The notes: generated by a model from the letters alone, not told the origin. Counted from the stretch's first letter, positions 1 through 10,232 are shown. The stretch: DNA of 64,000 bases from Acaryochloris sp. IP29b_bin.148 (GCF_028285565.1 NZ_JANQOY010000033.1:1-64000); one strand, 5' to 3'. Translations and numbers: made by a program.

Positions 1-177
1 ACATCTTGAGAAAGGGAATCGCTACCGCAGGGCATGTGGGAAGCGGGCTACTGGATAGTCAAAACGCTTCTGGAGATGAGGCCGCTACTGTGTTGAACCC
101 GAGTTCAACACAGCAAGTCACGTCGCAGAAAGAAGAATCTCCTGCTATACCCGTAGGGGTAGCGGGATGAGTGTCAA
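1..177 (+). mobile_element. 3' end of an IS200/IS605-family element: C-terminus of tnpB (partial, codons 3-170) and right-end hairpin
   Basis: Frame 3 reads ILRKGIATAGHVGSGLLDSQNASGDEAATVLNPSSTQQVTSQKEESPAIPVGVAG* (stop 168-170), resembling TnpB C-termini (ILxKGxxTxGHxG...QESPAI). It is followed by the GCTATACCCGTAGGGGTAGC hairpin and a ...GTGTCAA end. Confidence 0.6.
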
Positions 178-337
178 AACCCATGATTCCGCTTGCTATG
201 CTTAGCGTTGGTCATATCAAGCTGCTGAGGTCAGTGCCGATAATGGTCTAAACTAAGATTTGCTATCGTGAATGGTTTAATGCAGAATAAGACCGACTCA
301 CACAGCTAATGAGCAGAGAATTGATTGGTCCAGCATT

Positions 338-2035
338 ATGGTGATCCGACAGTATCTGATGGCGACGGGTTTAGGGATTGTTCTGCTAGGAAGTGCGGGC
401 GAAACGGCCCTGGGACAGCCTGCTGAAACCCCAACGGCAAAGGTTGAACTGAATCGAGACACTGATTTGTTAAATCTGCCCGTTCAATCGGAAGCCGTTA
501 AGATTGATCTGAATCAGCCCATTACCCTTCAGCAGGCCTATGAGCTGGCGCTGCGCAACAATCTGAATCTGCAAGTCTCGGAGCTACAGCTGCAGCAAAA
601 TCAAGCTGTGCTGCAACAGGCAAAAGCAGCCAATTGGCCAACGGTTAGCGTGCAATCTGCCCTCACCCGCACGGATTCAGCTAGCTTTTTCGTCAACCAA
701 GACCCCATTGCCGTTGACGCTCAGTCCCAACTGCAGGTCCAGCAGCGAACCTTGGAGAACTTGCAGACCCAGCAGGCCCAATCACAACAGCAGCTGGCGA
801 TCCAAATTCAGCAGTTGCAGGTGCGACTTCAGCAAGATCAAAACCAAATTCAACAACAAATTTTCGACCAGCAAATTCAGCAGTTACAGCTCCGCGCCAA
901 TACCAGTGCCTTACCGATTACGATTTCTAACGTCACGCCCTTCCAGCCCTTATCGGCCATTTCTCAGGGCCAGGGAAATTTGGGCGGCATTTCCAACCTA
1001 ATTAATGGTACGGTGTCTGCCACCTACAACATCTATACCTCAGGACTTCGTTCCGGCCAAATTGAATCGGCTAAAGCTCAGGTCAAAATCTCTGAGTTGG
1101 AAATCAAGCGCCAGCTGGAGCAGTTGCGCTTAGATGTTGCCAACGATTATTACAACCTCCAACAAACCTCGGCACTCATCTCTGTAGCCAATGATGCGGT
1201 GCGCAATGCTGAGGCCAGCCTCGATGTTGCCAAAGCGAGAGAGCAGGCTGGTCTTGGGACAAAGTTTGATGTACTCCAGTCAGAAGTGCAGCTTGCGGAT
1301 ACGGTTCAAAATGCCACGCAGGCCAAAAATTTATTGGAGATTGCCCAACGGCAGTTGGCCCAACGCCTCAATATTAAGGAAACGGTTAACCTAGCTGCTG
1401 CAGATCAGGTAGATCTGGCTGGGGGTTGGCTACTGACGATGGAGGAAAGTATTGTCTTAGCCCTCCAAAATCGGGTTGAACTGGCACAAATTCTCAATCA
1501 ACGTCAATTAGCTGAGCAGCAACGTCGAGTGGCACTGGCTGCTAATAAACCTCAGCTGCAAGCCTTTGCCAACATGGAAGTGGCGGATGAGCTAGATGAT
1601 AATGTTTCCGGTGCCTTTGGCTATACCCTTGGCGTGCAAGTTTCGATCAACTTCTTTGATGGTAAGGCCGCTAAATCGAGGGCAGCGCAGCAAGAAGAGA
1701 ATATTGCGATCGCAGAGACACAATTTGCTGATACTAAAAACCTACTGCGGTTTGAGGTAGAACAAGCCTACGCCAACTTACAATCCAATTTACGCAACAT
1801 CAACACGGCGCAAAGCAGCGTAGAACTCGCCAAAGAAAGCTTGGCCTTAGCCCGGTTGCGATTCGGGGCAGGCATTGGCACTCAACTCGATATCACCAGT
1901 GCTGAGACCTCCTTAACCCAATCCAGAGGGAATCTAATTGCTGCCATCTTGGACTATAACCGCGCACTAGTAGCACTCCAACGGGCCACCAGCTATGCAC
2001 AACCGATTAGTGGTGTAACGCCTCCGGGAGGCTAG
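338..2035 (+). CDS. TolC family outer membrane efflux protein
   Basis: 565 aa; signal-like N-terminus, repeated outer membrane efflux protein architecture (ITLQQAYELALRNNLNL..., LARLRFGAGIGTQLDITSAETSL). Confidence 0.88.
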   Translation: MVIRQYLMATGLGIVLLGSAGETALGQPAETPTAKVELNRDTDLLNLPVQSEAVKIDLNQPITLQQAYELALRNNLNLQVSELQLQQNQAVLQQAKAANWPTVSVQSALTRTDSASFFVNQDPIAVDAQSQLQVQQRTLENLQTQQAQSQQQLAIQIQQLQVRLQQDQNQIQQQIFDQQIQQLQLRANTSALPITISNVTPFQPLSAISQGQGNLGGISNLINGTVSATYNIYTSGLRSGQIESAKAQVKISELEIKRQLEQLRLDVANDYYNLQQTSALISVANDAVRNAEASLDVAKAREQAGLGTKFDVLQSEVQLADTVQNATQAKNLLEIAQRQLAQRLNIKETVNLAAADQVDLAGGWLLTMEESIVLALQNRVELAQILNQRQLAEQQRRVALAANKPQLQAFANMEVADELDDNVSGAFGYTLGVQVSINFFDGKAAKSRAAQQEENIAIAETQFADTKNLLRFEVEQAYANLQSNLRNINTAQSSVELAKESLALARLRFGAGIGTQLDITSAETSLTQSRGNLIAAILDYNRALVALQRATSYAQPISGVTPPGG

Positions 2036-2036
2036 G

Positions 2037-3491
2037 GTGCGTGTTTTAATTTGGTTTCGCAATGACTTGCGGCTCCATGACCATGCCCCACTGCATCAGG
2101 CGGCGCGTTCCAAGGCTGATATTATTCCTTGCTACTGCTTTGATCCGCGTCAGTTTGGTCGAACGCCCTTTGACTTTCCCAAAACGGGACTGTTTCGAGC
2201 CCAGTTTTTGTTGGAGAGTGTGGCGGACTTGCGTCAATCTTTGCAAGCCAAGCAGAGCGATCTAATTCTGCGTCAGGGGCATCCTGAGGCGGTATTGCCA
2301 GAGCTAGCGCAAGCCTTGAAGGTGGATGCGGTGTATTTCAACCGAGAAGTCACCGCTGAGGAGATAAACGTTGAGAATCGTTTGCGCACTGCTTTAGCTG
2401 ATCTAGGTATTGAATGCTTGCGGTTTTGGAGCAGTACCCTCTATCACCCGGAACAACTGCCTTTCCCGATCCGAGAGCTGCCAGAAGTATTCACGAATTT
2501 TCGCAAGCAGGTGGAGAAATCTGCAAAGCCCAAAGCTCCTTTTCCAACACCCCAAACTTTATCAGCTTTACCAGATATTGATCCGGGTGAGTTGCCTCAA
2601 CTGGAAGACTGGGGATTATCAGCTCCTGAGCTTGACCCCAGAGCGATGATTCGATTCTCTGGGGGAGAAACGGCAGCATTGGCACGATTGCAAGACTATA
2701 TTTGGGAGCAGGATTGCCTTAAGCAGTATAAGGAAACCCGTAACGGCATGCTGCAGCCGAATGATTCCACGAAGTTTTCGCCTTGGTTAGCGTTGGGCTG
2801 TGTATCGCCGCGCTATATTCACCAGCAGGTGAAGACCTATGAACAGGAGCGGGTTAAAAATAATTCCACGTACTGGCTGATTTTTGAGCTGATTTGGCGC
2901 GATTATTTTCGGTTTATTTGTGCCAAGCATGGCAAGCGAGTCTTTCGGTTATCAGGGTTGCAGGGGTTGACATTACCCTGGCAGGACAACCGCGAAACCT
3001 TTGAGAAATGGCAAAGGGGCCAAACGGGATTTCCGCTGATTGATGCCAATATGCGGGAGTTGGCAGCGACGGGGTTTATGTCGAATCGGGGACGGCAGAA
3101 TGTGGCCAGCTTTTTAACCAAGAATTTGGGCCTGAATTGGCAGATGGGGGCAGAATGGTTTGAATCCTGTCTGATTGATTACGATGTTTGCAGTAATTGG
3201 GGCAATTGGAATTATGCGGCGGGGGTGGGAAATGATGCCCGTGGTTTCCGGTTTTTCAATATTGTCAAACAGGCAAAGGATTATGACCCCCAAGGAGATT
3301 ATGTGCGTCATTGGTTACCGGAGTTACAGGCTATACCAGGGGGACAGGTGCAGACGCCTTGGCAATTAACGGCGTTGGAGCAGGAGATGTTTGGGGTAAC
3401 AGTGGGCAAGGATTATCCAGAGCCGATGGTGGATTTGTGGCAGTCGGCGAAGGTGAATGAGCAGATTTATAACCGAGTGGTAAATCGGTAG
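2037..3491 (+). CDS. DASH-type cryptochrome / deoxyribodipyrimidine photolyase family
   Basis: 484 aa, GTG start; VLIWFRNDLRLHDH, GCVSPRYIH, ELIWRDYFRF, TGFPLIDANMRELAATGFMSNRGRQNVASFL, WGNWNYAAGVGNDARGFRFFNIVKQAKDYDPQGDYVRHWLPEL. Confidence 0.92.
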   Translation: MRVLIWFRNDLRLHDHAPLHQAARSKADIIPCYCFDPRQFGRTPFDFPKTGLFRAQFLLESVADLRQSLQAKQSDLILRQGHPEAVLPELAQALKVDAVYFNREVTAEEINVENRLRTALADLGIECLRFWSSTLYHPEQLPFPIRELPEVFTNFRKQVEKSAKPKAPFPTPQTLSALPDIDPGELPQLEDWGLSAPELDPRAMIRFSGGETAALARLQDYIWEQDCLKQYKETRNGMLQPNDSTKFSPWLALGCVSPRYIHQQVKTYEQERVKNNSTYWLIFELIWRDYFRFICAKHGKRVFRLSGLQGLTLPWQDNRETFEKWQRGQTGFPLIDANMRELAATGFMSNRGRQNVASFLTKNLGLNWQMGAEWFESCLIDYDVCSNWGNWNYAAGVGNDARGFRFFNIVKQAKDYDPQGDYVRHWLPELQAIPGGQVQTPWQLTALEQEMFGVTVGKDYPEPMVDLWQSAKVNEQIYNRVVNR

Positions 3492-3502
3492 ACGTAATCA
3501 TC

Positions 3503-3826
3503 ATGGCACTAACCAGAGATTTTAAAGAAACGATTTATGCCCGAGTACAATCGGAGCCTGAGTTTGCAACTGCTTTACTGGATGGGGCTGCATACTTGCT
3601 GCTCAATGGTGAACCAGAAACGGCTCGATTGATACTTAGGGATTTGGTTAATGCAACGGTTGGTTTTGAATAACTTGCCATTGCAGCCAAGAAGCCTAGC
3701 AAGAGCCTTCATCGCATGCTCTCTGCAAAAAGGAATCCAACAATGGATAGCTTAAATACAATATTCACGGTTCTACGGCAGACATTAAATGTAGATATTC
3801 AAGTTCATGCAATGCCTTGTTCTTGA
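3503..3826 (+). pseudogene. Antitoxin-like (addiction-module antidote/HTH) gene interrupted by in-frame TAA
   Basis: Single frame of 108 codons: MALTRDFKETIYARVQSEPEFATALLDGAAYLLLNGEPETARLILRDLVNATVGFE*LAIAAKKPSKSLHRMLSAKRNPTMDSLNTIFTVLRQTLNVDIQVHAMPCS*. TAA at 3671-3673; the same frame continues with a family-like C-terminal half. Confidence 0.65.
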
Positions 3827-3917
3827 ATCCATCTCGTTATGAGTACTATTCAAGGAATTTAACCACTCCTATGTGGATGAGGTTTGGGAGGCAGATGCCG
3901 AGTGACCCAAGACTTAC

Positions 3918-5501
3918 TTACAACTTTGCGAGTATTTTCTGTTTTACGGCTTGATACTTTTGCTTTAACAGCTTTTTACTATCTACCAATGTTCCTGTGG
4001 CCGTAGTTTGCTTGGCTGTTGATAAACAGTTTTGCAACAATTGACATTGACGCTGAGGAATTTTTATCGTGACAACATTGACGGGCTGACTGGGATTCGA
4101 TGAGTCAAACAACATCAATAAATAATATCCCCGCTCACTCAACAGTTTGGTGATATGTTGCCCACCGGCATCCTTTAAATCAATATAGCAAGGGAGCCAC
4201 CGCGGACCTTTTTGGTGATCAAACAAAGTCGTAATCCATAAAATGGTGGGATGGGGCGTAAAGGTACAGAGAAAATGGCTATGGCGGCTGCTGAGCGATC
4301 GCTCCTCAATTTCTTGTTTGTTTAACATCACCCATAAGCCAACGGCTTCTTGATCTGGTGATGAGATAGTTTGGGCAAAGACGATGTTGGCAATCGGTTT
4401 ATTCTTAGGCCAGGATGCCCGCCATGCGAGATCTTCTATTGACCAAAAGACGACTTGGGTTTGTTCGGCCATCGTCAGATTGGCCCGTTGAGCATGCTGT
4501 TGAGGTGTAATGTTTGTTAAATCAATGGATCCAGCATTGCTGCCTACAGGCGAGTTAGTATTTGCCTGAACATCGCTCTTTAAGGACTTGATAATTTCTG
4601 TGGCTGACTGGGGTCTTTGCTCAGGGTCTTTAGCCAAGCAACTCATGATTAAGTCTTCTAAGGCCGAGGGAATGTTGAGTGTCGGATCCACTTCCCGCAA
4701 GCGCTGAGGAGATAAATGTTGATGGGCTTCTGCCCAACTTTCAATCGTGTTGGTTTCAGCCATAATGGGAAAATACCCTGTCAAGGCTTCAAACATGGTA
4801 ATTCCCAAACTGTAGATATCAGAACGTGCATCAACCATAGCTCCCGAAAATTGTTCAGGGGAACCATAGGCAACGGTGCCGATAAAGGAATGCGATCGCA
4901 TCTCCTGGGCTTGGCTACTCAAAAAGTCTGCAATCCCAAAATCGAGGAGTTTGGCCAATTCACCCAAGCTGGCATCCTTGATCAAGAAAATATTACTAGG
5001 TTTGATATCTCGATGAATCACTTGGTGCAACTCGCCCTCTATCTGGATGCCTTGATGGGCGCATTGCAGACCTGCACAGACTTGAGTGATCAGATGAATA
5101 AAGCGCGTTAAGGGAATTTGTCCAGCTTCAATCAGATCATCCAGGGTTTGCCCCTGCATAAACTCCATCACATAGAAGGGAATTTGCTCTTCATGCAAGC
5201 CATAATCTAATACGCGCACAATATTCAAGCTTTGATGGCCTAAAAGTGCGCCAATTCGGGCTTCTCGAGCAAATCGAGAGGCAATCGCCTCATTCTGAAG
5301 GGTATGGGTGAGGAATTTAACGGCGACAGTGACATCCCCTAATAATCGATCTTTGGCTCGATAAACACTGCCCATGGCACCGCTACCCACCAACTCAACA
5401 AGTTCATAGCGATCGATTAAAAGTTGGCCAACCTGAATACCAGATTGATGTTTCTGCTTAGACGACTGATTAAACTTAAAGTACTTATTGAGCAGCTTCA
5501 C
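3918..5501 (-). CDS. Serine/threonine protein kinase
   Basis: Glycine loop GSGAMGSVYRA, VIHRDIKPSNIFLI, LLDFGIAD, GSPEQFSG, SDIYSLGITMFE. Confidence 0.92.
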   Translation of the reverse strand: MKLLNKYFKFNQSSKQKHQSGIQVGQLLIDRYELVELVGSGAMGSVYRAKDRLLGDVTVAVKFLTHTLQNEAIASRFAREARIGALLGHQSLNIVRVLDYGLHEEQIPFYVMEFMQGQTLDDLIEAGQIPLTRFIHLITQVCAGLQCAHQGIQIEGELHQVIHRDIKPSNIFLIKDASLGELAKLLDFGIADFLSSQAQEMRSHSFIGTVAYGSPEQFSGAMVDARSDIYSLGITMFEALTGYFPIMAETNTIESWAEAHQHLSPQRLREVDPTLNIPSALEDLIMSCLAKDPEQRPQSATEIIKSLKSDVQANTNSPVGSNAGSIDLTNITPQQHAQRANLTMAEQTQVVFWSIEDLAWRASWPKNKPIANIVFAQTISSPDQEAVGLWVMLNKQEIEERSLSSRHSHFLCTFTPHPTILWITTLFDHQKGPRWLPCYIDLKDAGGQHITKLLSERGYYLLMLFDSSNPSQPVNVVTIKIPQRQCQLLQNCLSTAKQTTATGTLVDSKKLLKQKYQAVKQKILAKL

Positions 5502-5660
5502 TGACGGCTTATCCCCGTTTGGGCGAAAAAACTGGTTCGCTTTATTCTTAGTTTGCCCCGGCTATAGCCAAGACCTCACAAGCCAAGGGATTCGGGGATC
5601 ACTACTCTCAATGGGTTTGCTAGCTTACTGGGCTCAGTATTTTTACGAATGCCAATTCCA

Positions 5661-5694
5661 AAAAAGGCTGAGAAGAAACCTTCCCAGCCTTTTT
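5661..5694 (-). terminator. Rho-independent-like terminator downstream of the DUF4912 gene
   Basis: 10-bp perfect arms AAAAAGGCTG (5661-5670) / CAGCCTTTTT (5685-5694), 30 bp beyond the stop of the minus-strand gene. Confidence 0.65.
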
Positions 5695-5723
5695 AAAATA
5701 GTGACTATGCTGAAATTAGCGCG

Positions 5724-6959
5724 TTAGACGAGCCATTCCTGCACCGCCTCTTCTTTTGTATTGGTGCGGCGTTCAGGCGTTTCCCGTGTAAATTTCATAT
5801 GAATTGAACGATTTTGCTCGCCATCGGCAGCCACAGCCATAATTGGATAATCAATCAAGCCATCCTGGAATGACATTTGGAACCGGAAGGTACCATCAGA
5901 GTTGAGTTGAATCGGCTGGCCACCAATGGTTACCGTCGCATCGGGTTCCGTGGCGCCATAGACAATCAGCTCAGCATCCGCCACAAGCCAGAACTGGCGG
6001 GGACGGATAGGGGGAGCAGAGGCCGAGAAACCGACGCCAGACATGTTGATCCCAGAAGCAGTGGGAATGGCCCAGAGACCCACCCCAGAAGGAAATACAT
6101 AGGAACTCAAAGCCGATTCATGCACAGGAGCTTGCTGCATGGAACCATAGAGGGAACCGGCAACGCGCAGTGCTTCGACGCCTTCAGCCATACCGAAGAC
6201 TTGATCATAAATGCTATTTTCGGGAGCAGCAGCGACCGGCTTCTTCTCTGGAGGAACCAGGGTCATCAACTGTTTACCCCGCAAGTCCATCTCCCAATCC
6301 ACCGTCATAAATTGATCTTCAACCCAATCGGAGGGGTAGGTGGGGGGCACATGCACAGGGACAGAGCGGGCCAAGACCAGCCAGCGCCCATCCGCACAGC
6401 GATAGCCAATTTCAATAATGTAATCGCGATCGCTCACAGGTAACGGTAAGTACCATTCTCTGGCCATTTCATCACAGGGATATTCCTGGACGCTATGGGG
6501 CACTTGATAGGCCAAATCAATATCCGTCGCATCATACAGACGCAGCGCTAGTTGTTGACCGCCCTGATTGCGCAACATCACCTTATGGTCATTCGGGATA
6601 TCCCAATAGGTATATGCCCACTGTGGATCGCGAGGCATCAGCACAATCCGGGTCTCGCCATACCCTTCGGGTAAGTCGTTAATATCGGCATCAACAGAGG
6701 CTAAGGCGACGGTATCTTCTTGACCCACTTCAAATTTGGCAGCTTCTACTCGTTCTTGAGCTGTGACCGTATCCGCAAAGTTGGGACTGCTTTGGTGATT
6801 CATGGTTGAAGGCACCGAGGCATTTTGTTGAGCCACTCGAATGGATTCTAAGAGCTGATCTTTACGCATACGGCTATAGCGCGATACACCATAGCGGCTG
6901 GCAACACGACGGAGCTGTCGCAAGGTCATTTGTTCTAAAGGCAATTGATCGGGAGACAT
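5724..6959 (-). CDS. DUF4912 domain-containing protein with Rho N-terminal-like motif
   Basis: N-terminal LEQMTLRQLRRVASRYGVSRYSRMRKDQLLESI, then RIVLMPRDPQWAYTYWDIPNDHK and LALRLYDATDI typical of DUF4912. Confidence 0.8.
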   Translation of the reverse strand: MSPDQLPLEQMTLRQLRRVASRYGVSRYSRMRKDQLLESIRVAQQNASVPSTMNHQSSPNFADTVTAQERVEAAKFEVGQEDTVALASVDADINDLPEGYGETRIVLMPRDPQWAYTYWDIPNDHKVMLRNQGGQQLALRLYDATDIDLAYQVPHSVQEYPCDEMAREWYLPLPVSDRDYIIEIGYRCADGRWLVLARSVPVHVPPTYPSDWVEDQFMTVDWEMDLRGKQLMTLVPPEKKPVAAAPENSIYDQVFGMAEGVEALRVAGSLYGSMQQAPVHESALSSYVFPSGVGLWAIPTASGINMSGVGFSASAPPIRPRQFWLVADAELIVYGATEPDATVTIGGQPIQLNSDGTFRFQMSFQDGLIDYPIMAVAADGEQNRSIHMKFTRETPERRTNTKEEAVQEWLV

Positions 6960-7134
6960 ATCAGTAAAGACCTCGAAGGACTACGAATGAGCTGTGAGCA
7001 TCCTTCCAAAGTTAGCCTTGAGTAAATATAACTACTTGGGGATCGCTTTGTTAACAAATATGTACGATGTTTTTAGATTCGTCAAGATCCAAAACCACCT
7101 AAAAATCTAGCTTTAACGCAAAGTAAGTATATTT

Positions 7135-7174
7135 GGGGATCTTTGAGTCATGAATTCATGACTCAAAGATCCCC
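7135..7174. repeat. Perfect 40-bp palindrome
   Basis: GGGGATCTTTGAGTCATGAA|TTCATGACTCAAAGATCCCC; the halves are exact reverse complements with no loop. Confidence 0.95.
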
Positions 7175-7394
7175 GCAGGGGATCATAGCTAACTCAAGCA
7201 GGTTATCTGTACCTGATGCTTGTACCTGCTATCGTTCGACCCAAAACTTCAACGCCGAGATCAGCCCAACCGCTTGCCTATCGCCTTCGGCATATAAGAA
7301 GGCGATATTTTGCCCGCTTGAGCAAGATGACGCACACATCTGCCTTTCATCTAGCGATCCCTCTCGCCCTTGTAGATCAGATTCAGGCTGTGCC

Positions 7395-7916
7395 CTACAG
7401 CGTAAAGGCTGACTCGATGTAGTCCAACAACCTCAGTTGGTAACCCCTTATCTGGAGAGGACAATTTAGATGAATTGGGGTAGAAGCTAGGACGTCAGTG
7501 ATATCGGGAGGGGTAACTGGTTCAGTTCCTCTGATTTTGTTGCATTGCACCAATGCAACATCAAACTGACAGGACAGCTCGTACAAATGGGGATGCTGGC
7601 TCAAAAATAGCTGAGCGGTTTTCCAAAGTTTTTGCTGCTTTTGCGGTGTGATGGCTAAGCGACCATCTGCATCCCAGTTTCGAGATTGGCGCGTTTTGAC
7701 TTCCACAAAAGCCAAGCGATCTATATAGGCTGGTGTCTGAGTGCGAGAGTTAGGGGACCGGGCAATAATATCAATTTCACCCCATCGACAATGCCACCTG
7801 TGAGCCAGAATTTGCCATTGCTGCTGCTTCAGCCATTGGCACACTAGCTGCTCACCCCATTGTCCAGTTTGGGCTGTATGCGACGGCTTTTGAGGGCGAG
7901 ATTGAGGAGATGTCAT
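7395..7916 (-). CDS. YraN/UPF0102 family endonuclease-fold protein
   Basis: GQWGEQLVCQWLKQQQWQILAHRWHCRWGEIDIIAR...LAFVEVKTRQSRNWDADGRLAITPQKQQKLWKTAQ. Confidence 0.88.
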   Translation of the reverse strand: MTSPQSRPQKPSHTAQTGQWGEQLVCQWLKQQQWQILAHRWHCRWGEIDIIARSPNSRTQTPAYIDRLAFVEVKTRQSRNWDADGRLAITPQKQQKLWKTAQLFLSQHPHLYELSCQFDVALVQCNKIRGTEPVTPPDITDVLASTPIHLNCPLQIRGYQLRLLDYIESAFTL

Positions 7917-8021
7917 AGGTTCGTCGAGAAAGCAGGCGAGAGTCCGATAGGATCAAAGATAGGCGATTCGCTGCATCATCCCTGATGGTGTCCTTAACAT
8001 TTTGATTGACATATCCTACTT

Positions 8022-8549
8022 ATGAAAATGACTCGTTTTAAGGTATCTCTCGGATTGACGAAACTCAAACGACTAGGCTTGACCTGCCTATTTGCAGGTC
8101 TCTTGGTCAGCTTGAGTCTAAGTTCATGGCTGCCAACGGCCTGGGCAGATGTATATAACAAGGAGATACTGTTGAATGTCGATTTCTCTAATCGCGATTT
8201 AACCGATTCTAGCTTTACCAAGGCCGATCTGCGGGGCAGCGATTTTAGCCATAGTGACTTACGCGGTGTGAGTTTTTTTGCCGCGAATCTAGAGGATGTC
8301 AATTTAGAAGGAGCGAACCTCAGCGTTGCCACCCTCGATAGTGCCCGATTTGCCCGAGCGAATTTGACGAATGCCAATTTAGAGGGAGCATTTGCCTTTA
8401 ATGCTGAATTTCGGAAAGCCATTATTGATGGTGCCGATTTTACGGATGTTGATTTGCGTGATGACACGATGGAAACGCTATGTGCTGCTGCCCAAGGCAC
8501 CAATCCAGTGACGGGGCGTAATACTCGGGATACGTTGTACTGTGACTAA
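8022..8549 (+). CDS. Pentapeptide repeat protein with N-terminal signal sequence
   Basis: A(D/N)LxG pentapeptides: [59 protein letters not shown]. Confidence 0.9.
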   Translation: MKMTRFKVSLGLTKLKRLGLTCLFAGLLVSLSLSSWLPTAWADVYNKEILLNVDFSNRDLTDSSFTKADLRGSDFSHSDLRGVSFFAANLEDVNLEGANLSVATLDSARFARANLTNANLEGAFAFNAEFRKAIIDGADFTDVDLRDDTMETLCAAAQGTNPVTGRNTRDTLYCD

Positions 8550-8573
8550 GGTCGGGCAAAACCGTATAGTCTG

Positions 8574-10232
8574 TTGTTTTCAGGACCAAGAGGCCATATT
8601 GTGAAGAAATTTGCACGGTTGTGGCGATGGCAACGCTTATGCCGCCGATGGGTGGGGCTGTTTTGTGTCGTTGTCTTATTGGTGCTGAGCTGCAGTCCAC
8701 GCCCGTCTAATGTGTCTTCTAACCCAGATCGTCGGATTGCCATGGGCAGCACGGCGAAAATTCGCACGATTGATCCAGCCGATGCCTACGAACTCTTCCC
8801 AGCTACCTTGCTCTACAACCTGGGAGAAACGCTATATACCTATGATTTAGAGACCACAACGCTCACCCCTCAACTCGCTACTGCCCTACCGGACGTCAGT
8901 AAGGATGGCTTGACCTATACCATTCCGCTGCGGCAAGGTGTCACCTTTCATGATGGCACCCCCTTCAACGCGGCAGCCATGACCTTTTCCTTGCAGCGTT
9001 TTATCCAAAATGGGGGACAACCCTCTTTTTTGCTGGCTGAGCCCATCGCTGATGTCGTTGCATCTGGGGACTACGAACTGACGATTACCCTCAAACAGCC
9101 CTTTGCCGCCTTACCTGCCCTGCTCACTTTTTTTGGGGCTTGTGCGGTGTCGCCCCAAGCCTACACGATTGGCCCTGGCGAATTTGAACCCAAAAGCTTT
9201 GTGGGCACCGGTCCTTACAAATTGGTGAACTATGGCAGTGATGTGATTCGCCTGGATGCCTTTGAGCAGTATTGGGGCGAGCAACCTGCCAATTCAGGCG
9301 TCAATTTGCAATTGTTTTCCAATGCAACCAACCTTTTCAATCAGTTTCGGGCAGGCGATATTGATGTGGGCTATCAGGGGTTGGAAACCGACCAAATTCA
9401 ACGTTTGCAAACGGAGGCCTCCTCGACAGGATGGCAGGTGATTGAGGCCCAAGGCAATGCCGTCACCCATATGGTCTTGAATGTTAACCAGAAGCCCTTA
9501 GATCAAGAGGCTGTTCGGCAGGCCATTGCTTTGCTAGTGGATCGCCCCTTAATCAAGGAACGGGTATTTCAGGGACAAGCAGAACCGCTGTATAGCTTAA
9601 TCCCGAGTACCTTTGCTGAAGCTCGGCCTGTCTTGCAAGATCGATATGGTGACGGGGATCCGGCTCAAGCGCGTCAGTTATTAACGGCAGCGGGATACTC
9701 GGCTCAGCAACCCTTAACCCTTCATTTGTGGTATCCCTCGAATTATGCCGCTCGACGGTCAATGGCCCAATTACTAAAAGCAGTATTAGAACAGCGATCG
9801 CAAGGTATTATCCAGCTCAAGCTCAGCAGTGTCGAGTCTACGGTGGGCAATAGTAGCTTAAATAAAGGCATTTACCCGTCCTACTTGGTTAACTGGTATC
9901 CAGACTTTTTTGATGCGGATACCTATGTTCAGCCGTTTTTATCTTGCGATCGCGGATCGGAACAGACGGGCTGTGAAGAAGGAGGGAGCCGTTCCCTGGG
10001 GTCGTTCTATTACAATCGCGAGATGAATCAGCTGATTGAGCAGCAACGCCAAACCCAAGATTCTCAGGAACGCCAAACATTCTTGACTCAGATTCAGGAG
10101 AAGTTAGCCACCGATCTTCCTTATATTCCGCTGATCCAGAGAAAAGAGTATGTCTTTAGTGGTAAAGGGATTGAAGGCGTCCAAATCACCAAGACTCAGC
10201 AATTTCCACTCTGGACCATTCGCAAGTCATAA
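8574..10232 (+). CDS. ABC transporter substrate-binding protein (family 5, peptide/nickel type), lipoprotein-like
   Basis: LSCSPRPSN lipobox-like N-terminus; GLTYTIPLRQGVTFHDGTPFNAAAMTFSLQRF, FVGTGPYKL. A GTG at 8601 may be the true start. Confidence 0.85.
   Translation: MFSGPRGHIVKKFARLWRWQRLCRRWVGLFCVVVLLVLSCSPRPSNVSSNPDRRIAMGSTAKIRTIDPADAYELFPATLLYNLGETLYTYDLETTTLTPQLATALPDVSKDGLTYTIPLRQGVTFHDGTPFNAAAMTFSLQRFIQNGGQPSFLLAEPIADVVASGDYELTITLKQPFAALPALLTFFGACAVSPQAYTIGPGEFEPKSFVGTGPYKLVNYGSDVIRLDAFEQYWGEQPANSGVNLQLFSNATNLFNQFRAGDIDVGYQGLETDQIQRLQTEASSTGWQVIEAQGNAVTHMVLNVNQKPLDQEAVRQAIALLVDRPLIKERVFQGQAEPLYSLIPSTFAEARPVLQDRYGDGDPAQARQLLTAAGYSAQQPLTLHLWYPSNYAARRSMAQLLKAVLEQRSQGIIQLKLSSVESTVGNSSLNKGIYPSYLVNWYPDFFDADTYVQPFLSCDRGSEQTGCEEGGSRSLGSFYYNREMNQLIEQQRQTQDSQERQTFLTQIQEKLATDLPYIPLIQRKEYVFSGKGIEGVQITKTQQFPLWTIRKS

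Noticed and set aside
720-900. CAG/CAA-rich repeat tract in the TolC gene
   Set aside because: Encodes a Gln-rich coiled-coil stretch (QQSQQQLAIQIQQLQ...); no exact tandem DNA unit.
5877-6443. 188-aa plus-strand ORF antisense to the DUF4912 gene
   Set aside because: Shadow ORF of a well-supported coding region; no recognisable domain.
7994-8503. 169-aa minus-strand ORF antisense to the pentapeptide repeat gene
   Set aside because: Ser/Lys-rich shadow frame caused by the repetitive pentapeptide codons.
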